Positions 34,531-46,689 of a stretch of DNA of 64,000 nucleotides are shown piece by piece. Both the position numbers and the translations under genes were made by a program. How positions within the stretch are numbered: position 1 is the stretch's first letter; each line of letters begins with the position of its first letter. The notes below the pieces were generated by a model. It ran no database searches. It saw only the letters and a list, made by a program, of their open reading frames with translations, and had not been told where the DNA came from. Source of the DNA: Corbicula japonica (Eukaryota > Mollusca > Bivalvia > Venerida > Cyrenidae); contig JAZAYU010000005.1 in assembly GCA_038501625.1 (NCBI GenBank), forward strand, positions 1,116,001 to 1,180,000, written 5' to 3'.

Positions 34531-36769
34531 AGGTATACCTTTAATTCTAATTCCAACGTAGTCCAAGATCGTAACACGTGCAGCATTTGAAAAGAAGCGA
34601 GCAGTTATCAAACAAAGTATTTTTTCTATGTTTGTTTAATTTTGAATGTAAGCATGTCACGATATAAATTATTCACTGAACGTTACTCAAAACATTCCGT
34701 TATGTTTATATATCAGGGTTTTTATCTTGAACACACCGTATTTAGTTTGATTTTCAAACAACCAAGAGGTTAAGAAAACGTTCTATCGATCTTCTTAATT
34801 ACTTGTTTAAGGTGAAAAGATTAAATAGAATTTAAATAGAATTTACCTTCTATTCTGGTAGGACTTAAACAGATCTCCTGTATATCCTATTTAAAGCATA
34901 AACTAAATTTTCAATTTCGGATATATACCCATCCGAAACTCTGGCCTTTTTGAGTTTAAATTTGTTTTAAGCTTAGCAACCTGGTATCTATGAATGTTAT
35001 GATTTAAAAATCTTTTGAATGAAACACTTTTTTTAGAAAGTTATTATGTATGTTGAAAGCATATAATGAAATGAAGTGGAGTAGAGGTTTAAAAACTTTA
35101 ATTGGGGAATAAAAACAGCGCGTTTTACTATTGAATTTTCTATTTACGGTAAATTCCAAAGGCTTAAGAAAAGTTTGCGTCTTTCGGAAGACAATTAAGA
35201 ACGATTTTGCTTGCTGTGAATGGAAAGCATATTTGCATTGTTGAACAGTCAAAAAACGACAAAAGGAAATTATACAAATAATGTTCATTTTCAAATTAAT
35301 GACGTTTTTAAATACAGCGTAAAGTAAATTAGAAATCTGTAAGTAAATATAACCATTAGAGAGTTCCGATTTTGTCGAAGGCTTACTTAATACTGTGAAA
35401 TCATTATATTTCGCGGTGTTTGATTTTCGCGTATTTCGCGCTAGAAAAAAAGTGCGCGAAATCAAAATCCATGGAATTTTTACCATTAAGTATCTATTTT
35501 TATGACAATATTTCAGCTTCGAGAAATTATGTCCTCACGAAAATGTCATTTTCGTCCATTGCGCAAAAATTCGTCCACTCAAACTAAAACGCTATTTTTA
35601 TTCCGAATTAAACAATTTGTATAGGCGAAAAATCGGTAAAAAATTAAAAGATAATACTTTGTGAGCCCTGGATGACCGTTAACACGTTTAGGTTCGAATC
35701 TGATCATTTTTGGAAGTTTAGAGAAACCCGCAGAAAATGTATGTCACAAACATTTTGCACAGAATAATTATGTTGTCGCATGTGTCGTTGCTTAGCGGAG
35801 AAAACCGAAGTTTACCGAATGAAAAACGTACGTTTTCCTTGCAGTTCTTGAAGCGCTCTTACAAAACACAACAGCAGCGTACTCGTATTTCTGCCAGCTC
35901 TGCATGCCACAATCCGGAAGTACAATATGCGGAACGCTGCAGAGTTGTTAACATCTCTTAAACTGCCATTTAAATTCTACACCATTCTCCAAGATACAAT
36001 CGCATGACACGTATTTTTCATATAATTTGATGTGCCCCAAAATTGAGGATTACAGATATTAATGTCGATAAAACAGTTAAAAGCAAGGTGTCTTCTTTAT
36101 TTGATGGAAGGGGTTGTCGATAAGTACCGAAAACATCCGCATACAAGCTTCCTCCAGATGTCCCAGTGTTGCATTTCATTGGATTTTAATGCGGATAATA
36201 ATCATAAACAAAACGCGCTAGCTACCATAATCGGGCTGCCTGAATGGTAGTTATAATGATATACTTCATCTAAATTCTCTGTAAATATCAATTTACAGTA
36301 ATTTGTGACATTCATGTTTGACCAAGAAATAAATTACCTCTTTTTCTAGTAAAATGACGTTTAAATAAAACTCGTTTAAAATTCAAACTTCTCCTTCAGC
36401 AAAAGGTATTTAAGCTGAATAGCAGTGATCGTCAGATAAGATTAGTTTCTAAAAATAGCGCCGACTGATAAGCCGTTGAGAAAGGTAGTACAAACAATCG
36501 ATACTGTACTACCATCAGCAGTGCATACACCATGACGAAAAAAAGAAAGTTTTCAAGAAAAAATCAGAGTGACTGTGGGGATCAGAAAAATAACAATTCG
36601 GCATTGTTGTTATGGACAATATAATAATGACAGTAGATATGCTGATCGACTGCATATTCAAGAAGTAAATTGGATTTATGAAAATGACAATATCTAATCA
36701 TTTATAAGACACAGCTTTACATTTTACGTATACATCATAATCAGATGTTATATTATTTAAAGGCTTTTT

Positions 36770-36905
36770 AAGGACCCAGGGCTAAGCACCGTGGACAGTA
36801 ATATGTATTCCCATTACTGCCCATGAACAGGCTCAATCAACCCGAGACTGCAATATTTTGATATATGTCGTGTTTTGCGGCTTTCGAAGTTTTCTTTTCA
36901 TCAAT
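36770..36905. mobile_element. Dispersed repeat, inverted copy at 36.8 kb
   Basis: Reverse-orientation copy: TTACTGCCCATGAACAGGCT, TGCAATATTTTGATATATGT, CGTGTTTTGCGGCTTTCGAA. Confidence 0.65.
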
Positions 36906-37339
36906 TTATAAACATATCCCACCGCTTGCTGTTTATTGTACACTAGCTACTAGTCTGATAATAAGTTTGCTTGTCTTTTTTATATTTTTCATGTAACTAC
37001 CAAATGTTTATTAAAGCCGGTCTATTTTCTATCTCACTGCATTGAGAGAGATGCTGTATTATCAGTTCATAGGGGGATGTAGACTTCCTAAAGATTAAGA
37101 GAACTGTTGGAAATTTAAGAAAATAAAATACTGCATCGCCTAAATTCTAGGCTTATTGTACACAACATGTGCATTTGAACCCATGATAATGTTCTTGACA
37201 TAATCACCATTGTAGACGCATATAATTGTTATAAACCTTTTTAGACACCAAGCTTAAAATCCATATGAACTGTGGTTCGTAATGCCTGTCTCGGAGCTCT
37301 TTTATTTGCAATTAAAGGTGGATACGACTTTCATCCCTT

Positions 37340-37535
37340 GTGCAACTAGTTTAGATCCACATCAACCAGAACATCAGATTAAGGTCTACAATAGTGCTTT
37401 TGATATGTTATCATGGGCATCAGGTTATTTATGACAAGTAGAAAACAGTCTAGATCCTGATCAGACTGCTCTGATGTACAGAATGATCTTGATCTACACT
37501 GGTTACACGTAGTACATAAGCCGTTTCCCACGGAG
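37340..37535. mobile_element. Family A fold-back element, copy 4
   Basis: Degenerate copy: TAGATCCACATCAACCAGAA at one arm, CTAGATCCTGATCAGAC in the middle and ATGATCTTGATCTACACTGG at the other arm. Confidence 0.7.
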
Positions 37536-37848
37536 TTAATCGTTAGAAAGCTTTGATTATGTATGGGACCAAAAGTAAAATTACTTCTTTGGTATACCAG
37601 AATCCGATCTATTTCAACATTTTATTTATTTAATCAAGAATATCTATTACAGCATTTACTTTATATACATTTATTCCATAAATACAGTGAATGTTCTTCT
37701 ATTGTAAATTTAGCCTTCTCAGTATTTAAAGCGTATACTTTTATACTACCTGCCTTTATTGTTAAAAGTTGCTTGTACTACCTTTGGCTTTTTGTGTACC
37801 ACGTGGTGCGCAAACCACGTGTTGATGACGTTATCGCCGATCACTGCT

Positions 37849-38202
37849 ATTATACGAATAAAGTTTACCCTTAAGTCTGCCGAGACTAAGGTAATGCTAT
37901 GTTATTTGATGCGCGAAACGGGAAAAAAGGTGCTTCGGTCATATTTTAAAAAATTTTAGTTGTTTCTATATTCATGTTTGACCAAGAAATAAATTACCTC
38001 TTTTTCTAGTAAAATGACGTTTAAATAAAACTCTAAGAATAATTCAAACTTCTCCTTAAGCAAAAGGTATTTAAGCTGAATTATACGAATAAAGTTTACC
38101 CTTAAGTCTGCCGAGACTAAGGTAATGCTATGTTATTTGACGCGCGAAACGGGAAAAAGGTGCTTCGGTCATATTTTAAGAAATTTTAGTTGTTTCTATA
38201 TT
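37849..38202. repeat. Duplicated segment pair (U-V-U arrangement)
   Basis: 37849-37969 recurs at 38079-38202 (TTATACGAATAAAGTTTACC, CTGCCGAGACTAAGGTAATG). Between them 37969-38080 is a near copy of 36310-36420 (ATTACCTCTTTTTCTAGTAA, AAAAGGTATTTAAGCTGAAT). Confidence 0.85.
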
Positions 38203-38390
38203 TGGAAAGATCTTACAATTATCTATTATTTTCTCATAACTTATTTGCAATTTTGTTACACATTTTGACAACAAAATAGTATTTTTACCGCGAAATGCAT
38301 AATAAGTAATGTCGTTTGCTCAACTTAATGACGTCATTTCAAGAATTGACGTCAAATGCCCGAATGTACCTTTTCCCGTGACGCGCCCTA
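38139..38390. mobile_element. Family D element with terminal inverted repeats, copy 2
   Basis: Left end CGCGCGAAACGGGAAAAAGG, right end CCTTTTCCCGTGACGCGCCC. The core has GGAAAGATCTTACAATTATC and CGCGAAATGCATAATAAG as in the 24.4 kb copy. A solitary end of the same type lies at about 20-42 (CACCTTTTCCCGTGACCTG). Confidence 0.75.
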
Positions 38391-38987
38391 TTTGAAAGTG
38401 ACATGTTCTGACAGCCATATATCTCTTTTCTCTTATGATCTACCGCATTAGTACATTTGCCGACCTTCAAAATGTCCAATATAAGGTTTCTTTTACTGCA
38501 TTACAAAGAATTATGCAACACTGAAAACCTTATTTTACGTCAGATTGTTGTTGTTGTAGTTTGTTTTGTTGTCGTTGTTTTTTTTTGTCATCGGTAAATC
38601 AAAGACATTCAGTTTTTATTTATGTTCTTTTGGGATTAAAATGAGCATCTTCGTTTTTCACTGGAGTGTAGAAAACATGGGGTCTCTTTGAAGTTTGTCA
38701 AGTCCAAAAGACATCACGGTAACTTCAAAGAGGTGCCCAATCATTTTACATCCCATTAAAAGACAACCCTTACATTTTCAATAAGTTCTGTGATATTTCT
38801 ATCGCTAAGATGATGGTCACATCAGATTGTGTTTCTTAAATTTAGTTGGTTAAACACGTATCAGCCACGGGTGGTAACTTACCCTAAAGAACAGCTTATC
38901 AGTCTATTAATGCTTGTGCAAGACTCGACACAAAATTGTTCCAAAGTTTGACTTGAATTTGCCATTTACATTCCTCGAAGTCAGGAA

Positions 38988-39100
38988 TGGATCAAGATGA
39001 CGTTTAGTGGTGTTGCTCGAACTCCCTTTTAGGTAGCAATATTTAATTTTCACTACCCCAGGATTGCCCAAACCACCCCCTTTCTGGACATCTTGCGACT
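38988..39100. mobile_element. Family B element, internally deleted copy
   Basis: Has GTGGTGTTGCTCGAACTCCC, GCAATATTTAATTTTCACTA and CCCTTTCTGGACATCTTGCG. The middle segment with GGCCAGAAAGTTGG is missing. Confidence 0.6.
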
Positions 39101-39735
39101 CTATTTTTTGCTGACATCATTATCTTACATTGAAAACTATAATTTCGTATTATGACTTCCAAAAAAGTGAATAATGTAGCCGATTTCACACAGTCACAGT
39201 GTTAGCAGAACTTCTAACTACTGTAACCGTCATTAAAATTCATCTTGAAAACTGAAACATGTTTTAAAACTATTGTCAAATGGTAAGTCTGTCATTAAAG
39301 GCTATCCTACACTTGAGGATGCGATCCATTCAAACATTCATAATCTGAACACGTGTAAATTAAAGACAACATTGAATACAACACCTTTCCATTCAGCGAC
39401 CATATTATTAAAGTATACTCTTCGGGTTTCTCTTTCAAAATGCGGTCCGATAAAGTTTACAGTTCGGGTTTCGGTTTCAATCTGCGGCTTGATTACAGTG
39501 TACTCCCGAATATCTGTATATCTAAGTTGTAAAAAAATGGTCATTTGTAAGAAATGATTTTAAGGTGTGAACAAGTATCAGCTATCTATATAATTATTTC
39601 TTATTGACTGTCTACGTATGGTTTTACCCACTAGTCGACCTTGTTTGAGATGCAAACAGAAAACTAGATATTTTTAAACGAATTACGTATTTATATGTAT
39701 TAACTGCAACTTGTTCTATTAAAATATGTTTGATC

Positions 39736-39737
<2 letters not shown>

Positions 39738-39806
<69 letters not shown>

Positions 39807-40143
39807 TATCATCATCATCAGCAGCAGCAACAGCATCATCAAGAGCAATATCATCATCGTCGTCAACCGGAGCAGCAGTAGCATCAACATCATCATCGTG
39901 ATTGAACAGTAAAAACAACGTAATTCTCCACCAACATGTTTCATTATTCACGTCGTCGTTTAAGTAATCGCCGTCGCCATTTTCATCATCATCTTCTTCT
40001 TCTTGATCTTGTTCTTCTTTTTCTTCTTCGTCGTCGTCACCGTCTTTGTTATCGTCATCATCATCAAACTCATCAACATCTTCATCATCACCATCATCAA
40101 CATCATTATCATTAAACTACTCAACAACATCATCACTACTACT

Positions 40144-40193
<50 letters not shown>

Positions 40194-40300
40194 TATCACC
40201 ACCTTCATAAGCACCGTTGTCTTCTCCGTCGTCGTATTCATCATTATAATAATCATTATCAGTATCAGCATCATCAACAACAACAACAAAATAGCAAATC
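39738..40300. repeat. Large compound trinucleotide array
   Basis: About 23 AAT units, then ATC/AGC mixtures, a CTT/CGT block, and about 16 ATC units at 40143-40193, all in keeping with a 3-bp period over ~560 bp. The homopolymer-like frames on both strands (poly-Ile, poly-Met, poly-Asp, poly-Tyr) are artefacts. Confidence 0.95.
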
Positions 40301-40938
40301 AATCATCGTTACTATAGTATTTTACATAAAAATAACTATCGTCGCTAACGGAGACTTTACCAAGATCGTCCTAGAGGGTAATAGTGCAATAGCATTTGAA
40401 ATTAGCAATGACTTTCAAAATATACTAGGACGGTCATGTTTCCGGGGAAATTCGATGCAGGCACATACTCTAAACGTGTCACATTGAAATACAACGTAGA
40501 TTTTATTATTTCGTGAAGATGGTATCTTTGATAATCGCTCTTCTTATTAACAGTTTCTTCTTTTCTCAAATACATGCTATTCTTTTGTCAGCTCTTGTCA
40601 TACATGGGTAAAATTAAACCTCGTCCCATTATGTCTTAAGCAAGTATAAAAGATTTTATCTTGTGAATTAATATACCTCGAATTCGCACACAATGATTAT
40701 AAGCTTGGATTACAGGGTGTTTAATTTGAAAAATACAAGAAAAATAGCTACATATTACATGCAATTCTAGATTTCCATTATCATGGTGATTCGAAAGAGT
40801 TGTGTTTAGGACAACTAAACCACAAATCTGAGGAGGATTAAATTGTTGAATTGCTTTAAAAGTTTTGAAACCAGAACATTGAATACATTTGAAGACAATT
40901 TTTATATTCAAATTCGGTTAAATAATACTTTTGAATAG

Positions 40939-40986
40939 GATGTTGTTGTTGCTGCTGCTGTTGATATTGTTGCTGTTTATTGCTGC

Positions 40987-41017
<31 letters not shown>

Positions 41018-41018
41018 G
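40939..41018. repeat. GTT/GCT microsatellite
   Basis: Interrupted GTT and GCT units, ending in about 10 GTT. The poly-Gln/Asn frame on the - strand is an artefact. Confidence 0.9.
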
Positions 41019-42889
41019 ACTAAAGTGAGTACTGCGTTATTATTTTCAAATGCAAATGAAACACGTAATGCGAAATTTGTCTTTTGGAAGTTTACGTCAT
41101 TCCTAGATATGACGTCATAAAGATGAACAGACGACATTTCTTGTTATTCATAAATCAATAAATTATATTAAGTATTACTAAAAGATATAACAACATCGCC
41201 GTCCATTTGGTCTAATTTTTGTATGTCTTATCTACAATTAAAAGAAGTTTATCTTTCAGTTTCTTTACATCTGTAAATTTATTATTAAGATATGCATATT
41301 CAAAGTAAATTGTAAAATATTTTTGTCGTAAAAAGAACATTAAAAAAATAAATATTGCATAAAAAGATTGAATTTTATTAAATGCTCGTTAAACATTTAG
41401 TGTGTTTGACTTTGACAAGTTGATTTAAATAAACATTTTGGGGTAGTCTGTTTGTCGTTTACTGGTCAATATCATTTCAACACATCGGTTGGGGCTCTAC
41501 GTAACGTAGGTAACGCGGGCCTCGGAAGTCCCTTGGATAAACGGATGGAGGACCCAGCCGTGGATGTGTAAGCTTTGGTTTTGACCTCGTGGTGATGTAG
41601 AAGTGTTGACGCGGTGTCAGCCCCTGTTTTTTGCTTGTTTTGGTTGTTGTTGTTGTTGAACAATTTAAAACTGCAAAGCCATGGAAACAAACAACAGAAC
41701 GAAAACAAGTTGTTTGAATAACACAAGCAATAATAACCTATTTTCCACTTCACAAAAATTGATTATTTTCATTAAAATTGAACGATTATATGATGTCATA
41801 CATTTAATTTTAAAAGCATTGTACTGACAATGCTTTTCAAAATTAAAACAGTTTCACAAAAATTTGTCAAAAATAAACAAACAGCCCAGGTTCTATATAA
41901 CAATAAAAATCCAATCAAAACTGTCCAGCAACCTGTTAAGATCGGCACGCGTGTTTATTTTAGACCAGATCCTTATTTAATTGATCTTAAGCCACTCTGA
42001 CACTTTAATTGTGAATTTCATTATCTTTTCATGACTTTAAGCTGACAACATAAAGCTGCAATCACCTTTGATAGAATTATCGTCGTATTGTTACAAGTCA
42101 ACAGAAGGAGTGAAGTAAAATTATCTAGAAGACAGAACATATTAATTTTAGTGAAGTTTAATTGGACACACGTGTTTTTATGTATTCAATTTAATTTCAA
42201 TTTAGTTTCGAATTCAACACTTAGAGCCAGGCTAATGTTTAGTTTCGTAATTGTTTATGTATTGGCGGACAAAGTGTTTTTCTGACCACACGGATCGTTT
42301 GACCAGCAATAATAGTGGACAATGGTCACTAACAAAAGGGAATTTTCATCACCCGCCTGGTGGCACGAAGCGATGATAATAAAGGGGTCTTTGGATGACA
42401 CAAACGAGCAGAAACCATGTGTTAAGTAGCTGTGAAGTGGGTGATATCCTGTCGGTATTGTACCGTCCGTGTCTCACTAAAATGCCCTACATAAACATCA
42501 ACAATATAAGGAAAACTTTACAATGAGCAAAATCCCAGCTGGTTCTTGCATGACATAGCAATGCATAAGTATCATCTTGAAGAAAATTGTCGTCTATTCA
42601 GTTTCAAAAGAAAAGTATTTTCGCCATTCAAATCGACAGTGTATTTCATATCTACTGGGCATATAATAAACGTAACCCAACTATTTGTGCGCAACAAGGG
42701 CTTTTCTATATATACGATGGTCGCCCGTAAAGAAGATGCATCTATAAAAAGTCAGTATGATAATGGGTCTGTGCTTGCAGTCAAATTATTGAGACTAATA
42801 ATAAACGCCGAAGCACCTTTGTTTAAAATACATATACTTTTTGCGTTATTACCAATCTGTGGTACCCTTTAGCCCTCTGCACCATATGA

Positions 42890-43095
42890 TATTGCTGTTA
42901 TCCATGGGCACAGTGTAAATCCGGATCAGCTGGCACATACATGCCTTCTGATCAGGTTCTACAATATTCACACTTTGACCAGTATATGAACAGTTTTTTT
43001 CTGACCAGTACATGAACAGTGCAGATCCAGATCAGACGGTACGGATGTGCCGGCTGATCTGGATCTACACTGTTCACACAATCGATAAAAGGTTG
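42890..43095. mobile_element. Family A fold-back element, copy 5
   Basis: Has TAAATCCGGATCAGCTGGCA, an internal duplication TCTGACCAGTACATGAACAG, and CGGCTGATCTGGATCTACAC. It is separated by only ~40 bp from a family B copy. Confidence 0.75.
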
Positions 43096-43129
43096 AAGAT
43101 ATGGATTAAAGGGAGCTAACCGGACTTAG

Positions 43130-43295
43130 GGTCGGATGCAAGACTTCCAGAAAGGGAGTTCGTTTGGGACAGTCTTAGGGTAGTTACGTGATAATGTCCA
43201 ACTTTCTTATCAAAATCCCATACAAATTCAATTATTCTGCACAAAAGTGTTTGAGCAACCCTATTGAACTACCTCTGGGTTCGACCCTGTGAATC
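43130..43295. mobile_element. Family B element, copy at 43.2 kb
   Basis: Inverted-orientation copy: GGGTCGGATGCAAGACTTCC, CAGTCTTAGGGTAGTTACGT, AACTTTCTTATCAAAATCCC and CTACCTCTGGGTTCGACCC. Confidence 0.75.
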
Positions 43296-43639
43296 GCAGC
43301 AAATATTAGAAGATAAAATCGTATGTGTTAATATCCTTGCTAAATTAAGCAACTCCCAAAGTTTAGTTTAATCATATTTTATTGTTTATATAATGCTATT
43401 AAATAGTTTATTTGCACAAAATTCAATATACATTGTAAAGTTTAAACAATAATACCATTATATGATTTTCGCGGAAAATATGCAACAAACATTTGCGGAA
43501 ACATTTTACAGGTAAAAAAATCGGATGACTGTTATGACGTATTACCCCTTTAAAAGAACACTTTTTTCTATTTTTCATTGCAGTGAAACGACCAATCCCC
43601 ATTGATCTTTCTAATATCATTTACCTTAATTAGAACAGA

Positions 43640-43930
43640 TAAATGTAAATTCCCGTCACCCTGCATTGACAGCCTGATCCATCACTCGGCCCTTAATTGA
43701 GACCCTTTAATCCCTTTTCTTCTTGCGAGTCAATGTCCCCTTATGCTTTTCACAGATGTTTGGCACGTTTTTATTTGCTCACTTGACTTTTAAAGCACTC
43801 TTGTTTAGGGGTCAGACTCCGAACCACCCTGTAAGAGGTCAAGGGGCTACTTGACCCCAAAGCAACCGCGCAACCTTTGATCCATGACAACAGTTGTTTA
43901 TGACCACAGCGGAGTTTGTGAAATAAAATA
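43640..43930. promoter_or_regulatory. Candidate conserved regulatory island
   Basis: Non-repetitive and less AT-rich than the surroundings, with dense transcription-factor-like words: CCTTAATTGAGACC (homeodomain-type), TTAATCCC (K50 type), CCTTTGATCC (TCF/LEF type), GACAACAGTTGTTTATG and paired AGGTCA/TGACCCC half sites (AAGAGGTCAAGGGGCTACTT). The location between two Irx genes is suggestive. Function is inferred only. Confidence 0.3.
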
Positions 43931-44795
43931 ATCTGTTGTGTGTTTGTGTGTATTCGTTTAAGTTAATTTTTATTTCTATTAAGCTGCAAAACCTCTTCGA
44001 TAAGTAGTGTATTTTGTACGAAATTCTCCGATTTAAGAACGACTTATTACGAAAATATTAAAGCTTGAAAAGAATACATTTAAAGTGCAAGCCATTGATG
44101 CAGAACTATATATCATTAGGGTTCATACCATTGCAAATGTCCAGTTTGCAAACTGCTTGTCTGGTATTGAAAAAGTAATTTAGTGTCATATACCCTCAGT
44201 GCGTCCGCAGCTTGCAGCGTACGGCAGAGTATTTTCTATTTTACTGCATTCATAAAACCTCATCAATCATTGAACATAATTAAAACGAGATTTCTGTAGT
44301 AAAAAATTATAATTTTGTATTCAGAACTTAACCTCCCTCCTTATTTTTATTCACCGCGTTCCTACGTCCGCCATTCTTCATTCACTGCGTTCCGGCGCAA
44401 CATGCGAGCGCTTGAAGGACCGTGAAATCTCTCGGCGCCGACATCCTAGCGCGAAACATAATGTCTTTCAAGTCATTTTAATAATTTTACCATAGAAAAT
44501 TCGGTAGTTGGGCAAAATGAAAGCTAAGTTTCATCAAAGGGCGATCAGGAACTTAATATTTGAAGCCTGATTAAACAATTTGTTAACATGGTTTTGACAA
44601 GATTTATGTCCGTGTTTTATTAAGCGAAAATGTTGTTGGTTTATATGCTTATAAAGATGCGCGTTTCTATTAACCACCTATGATGATGTTGAAAGCAATG
44701 TTCGCGAAAAGAGGTGAGTATTTATTACAAAATGATGGCTTTTCATTTGGGTGATTTTCGTGTGATTTTTTGTTAACGCTACTTTTGGATCTGCT

Positions 44796-44928
44796 GACTC
44801 TATCAATACATTGAAATTAGACATCTTTATTTATAAAATAGTTACTAAACATTTATCCGCTGACTCTATCAATACATTGAAATAAGACATCTTTATTTAT
44901 AAAATAGTTACTAAAAATTTATCCGATG
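44796..44928. repeat. 66-bp direct tandem duplication
   Basis: Two units, GCTGACTCTATCAATACATT ... ATAAAATAGTTACTAAA ... TTTATCC, nearly identical. It is likely recent. Confidence 0.9.
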
Positions 44929-46211
44929 GTATGAAAGCATTTTCAAAACATGTGTAGAATGATAAATTATTAGCTATTTCGCACCCAAAACTCATCGTCG
45001 CTTATCAGTTTCCGCCTTCCATTTATTTACAATCGAATTTCGCGATATCTGTAAACTTACGTGTCGTTATCAAAACATCGACACATTAATATCACATTTG
45101 ACACAAATGGACAAATTTGAGGCGTAAATTGTTTTAAACGCTTATTTAGTTTAGACAATGACTCCGTGTAACAGTTAACGGAATGTTATCGTTAAATTAC
45201 CGTTTATGACAGTGTTTGGAAAACTTTTGTAAACAAAATGTACAGCGCTAAGATTAGCTCCCAAACAAACATGGCACAATGTATATAGAATGATGGATTT
45301 TGATGTTTCCTTTCTCAGCTCGTTATGAACGATTTTAATTCTTGTATTGGTGGCAAGTAACCCCTGTTAATCCAGTGGTTGGCTGTTAATAGACTTCGTG
45401 TCTAGCATGAGAATCTACACGAAAACAAGCACCGGTCAGTGATTATCTGACTCGATAATCCATTAAGGGTCGTCTAAAGTTGTCATTGCACTGTCATCGA
45501 TAAAAGAAGAAATTTATCTCTCTTACGGCAAAATGAGGTTCAATAAAACTTTGCCCATATACATATTATAAAGGACAAAAACCTTTCACAAATAAATGTA
45601 CAGTCGCCATTGCACTGTAATCGATAAAAATAAAAAAAAGATCTCTAAAACCAAATATTTATATATATAATGTAACATATTATATTGGTCTTTGCTCAAA
45701 CGACAAAATGCAGTTCAATAAAACTTTGCAAATGTTAATGTTATTAATTTTACAGAAGTTTAAGAGGTCGCAAACATTGCAAATGGCGAAAACAGGCTAA
45801 AATTTCAAAAAAATGAATTTTGTGGAAAATACTTATTGCCACCTAGATTTTAGTAAATAAATGTATTTAGCTATGGATGTAGTAAATGTTTGCGAGCTTA
45901 GTTTAGTCTAATTCATGTTCTAATTACCAAGCACATACTAAAACAAAAGAAAAACCATTTGCATGAGAACTCTGAAATTCATGAACAATATACCAAAGCA
46001 ACTCATACCTGAAATAAGTATATGCTGGTCTACAATGTTTAGTGCCAATCCGTCAAAATAATGTTAGGAATATCAAGAAGTTCAATGAAAACTTACTTCC
46101 TACTTTCACTTTCTACTTTCACTTTGAACCACTACATGGAGAAATGAAGAAAAAGATTAAGACATCTACAAAAAAACTCATGGCATCGAGATAAAAGATT
46201 TTCACTTACAG

Positions 46212-46685
46212 TGGCATAAGAGTTCTTGATATTGCACAATTTTACGTGGAATCATTCCCTGATTGTTTGGCTTTAAGTGCACGCTATAAACGTGAAATCA
46301 TTCCCTGATTATTTGGCATTATTAAGTGCACGCTTTTTTGGTGCAACATTTTCCGTAAATGATTGCTTCAAAGTGCACGCTTTTAACGTGGAAACAGTTT
46401 CTGAATATTTGACTTTAAGTGCACGCTTTTCTGGTACAATATGTTCTGTAAATGTTTGCTTCAATTGCACGCTTTTAACGTGGAATCATTTTCTAATTAT
46501 TTGGCATTAACTGCACGCTTTTCTGGTGCAACATTTTTTGTAAATGTTTGCTTCAATAGCACGCTTTTAACGTGGAATCAGTTTTTGATTATTTGACTTT
46601 AGGTGCACGCTTTTCTGCTGCAACATTTTTTGTAAATGTTTGCTTCAATTGCATGCTTTTAACGTGGAATCATTTTTTGATTATG
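46212..46685. repeat. ~92-bp satellite array, part 1
   Basis: Units alternate two related ~46-bp halves, each starting TGCACGCTTTT: one continues CTGGTGCAACATTTTCTGTA, the other AACGTGGAATCATTTCCTGA. About five unit copies. Confidence 0.85.
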
Positions 46686-46689
46686 TAAA

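Larger units (their letters stand above)
29360..46211. other. Intergenic region between the ANKUB1-like gene and the satellite
   Basis: No supported gene. The first ~90 bp upstream of ATG 29359 should contain the ANKUB1-like 5'UTR or promoter, but no TATA box is evident. The sequence at 29580-29790 has CGTGG/CGCGAAAATTAGTACCTC words typical of a repeat also seen near 20.21, 35.40, 49.40 and 61.50 kb. Confidence 0.45.

Noticed and set aside
34208..34611. Open frames with Lys/Glu and Phe/Leu/Ser repeats
   Set aside because: Produced by the GAAA microsatellite on both strands.
35004..35486. 160-residue open frame on the - strand
   Set aside because: Low-complexity AT-driven composition (Phe, Asn, Lys, Ser), no domain; its start lies in a CGCGAAA-type repeat.
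39624..40317. Long open frames on both strands (poly-Ile, poly-Met, poly-Asp, poly-Tyr)
   Set aside because: They are translations of the trinucleotide array; composition alone explains them.
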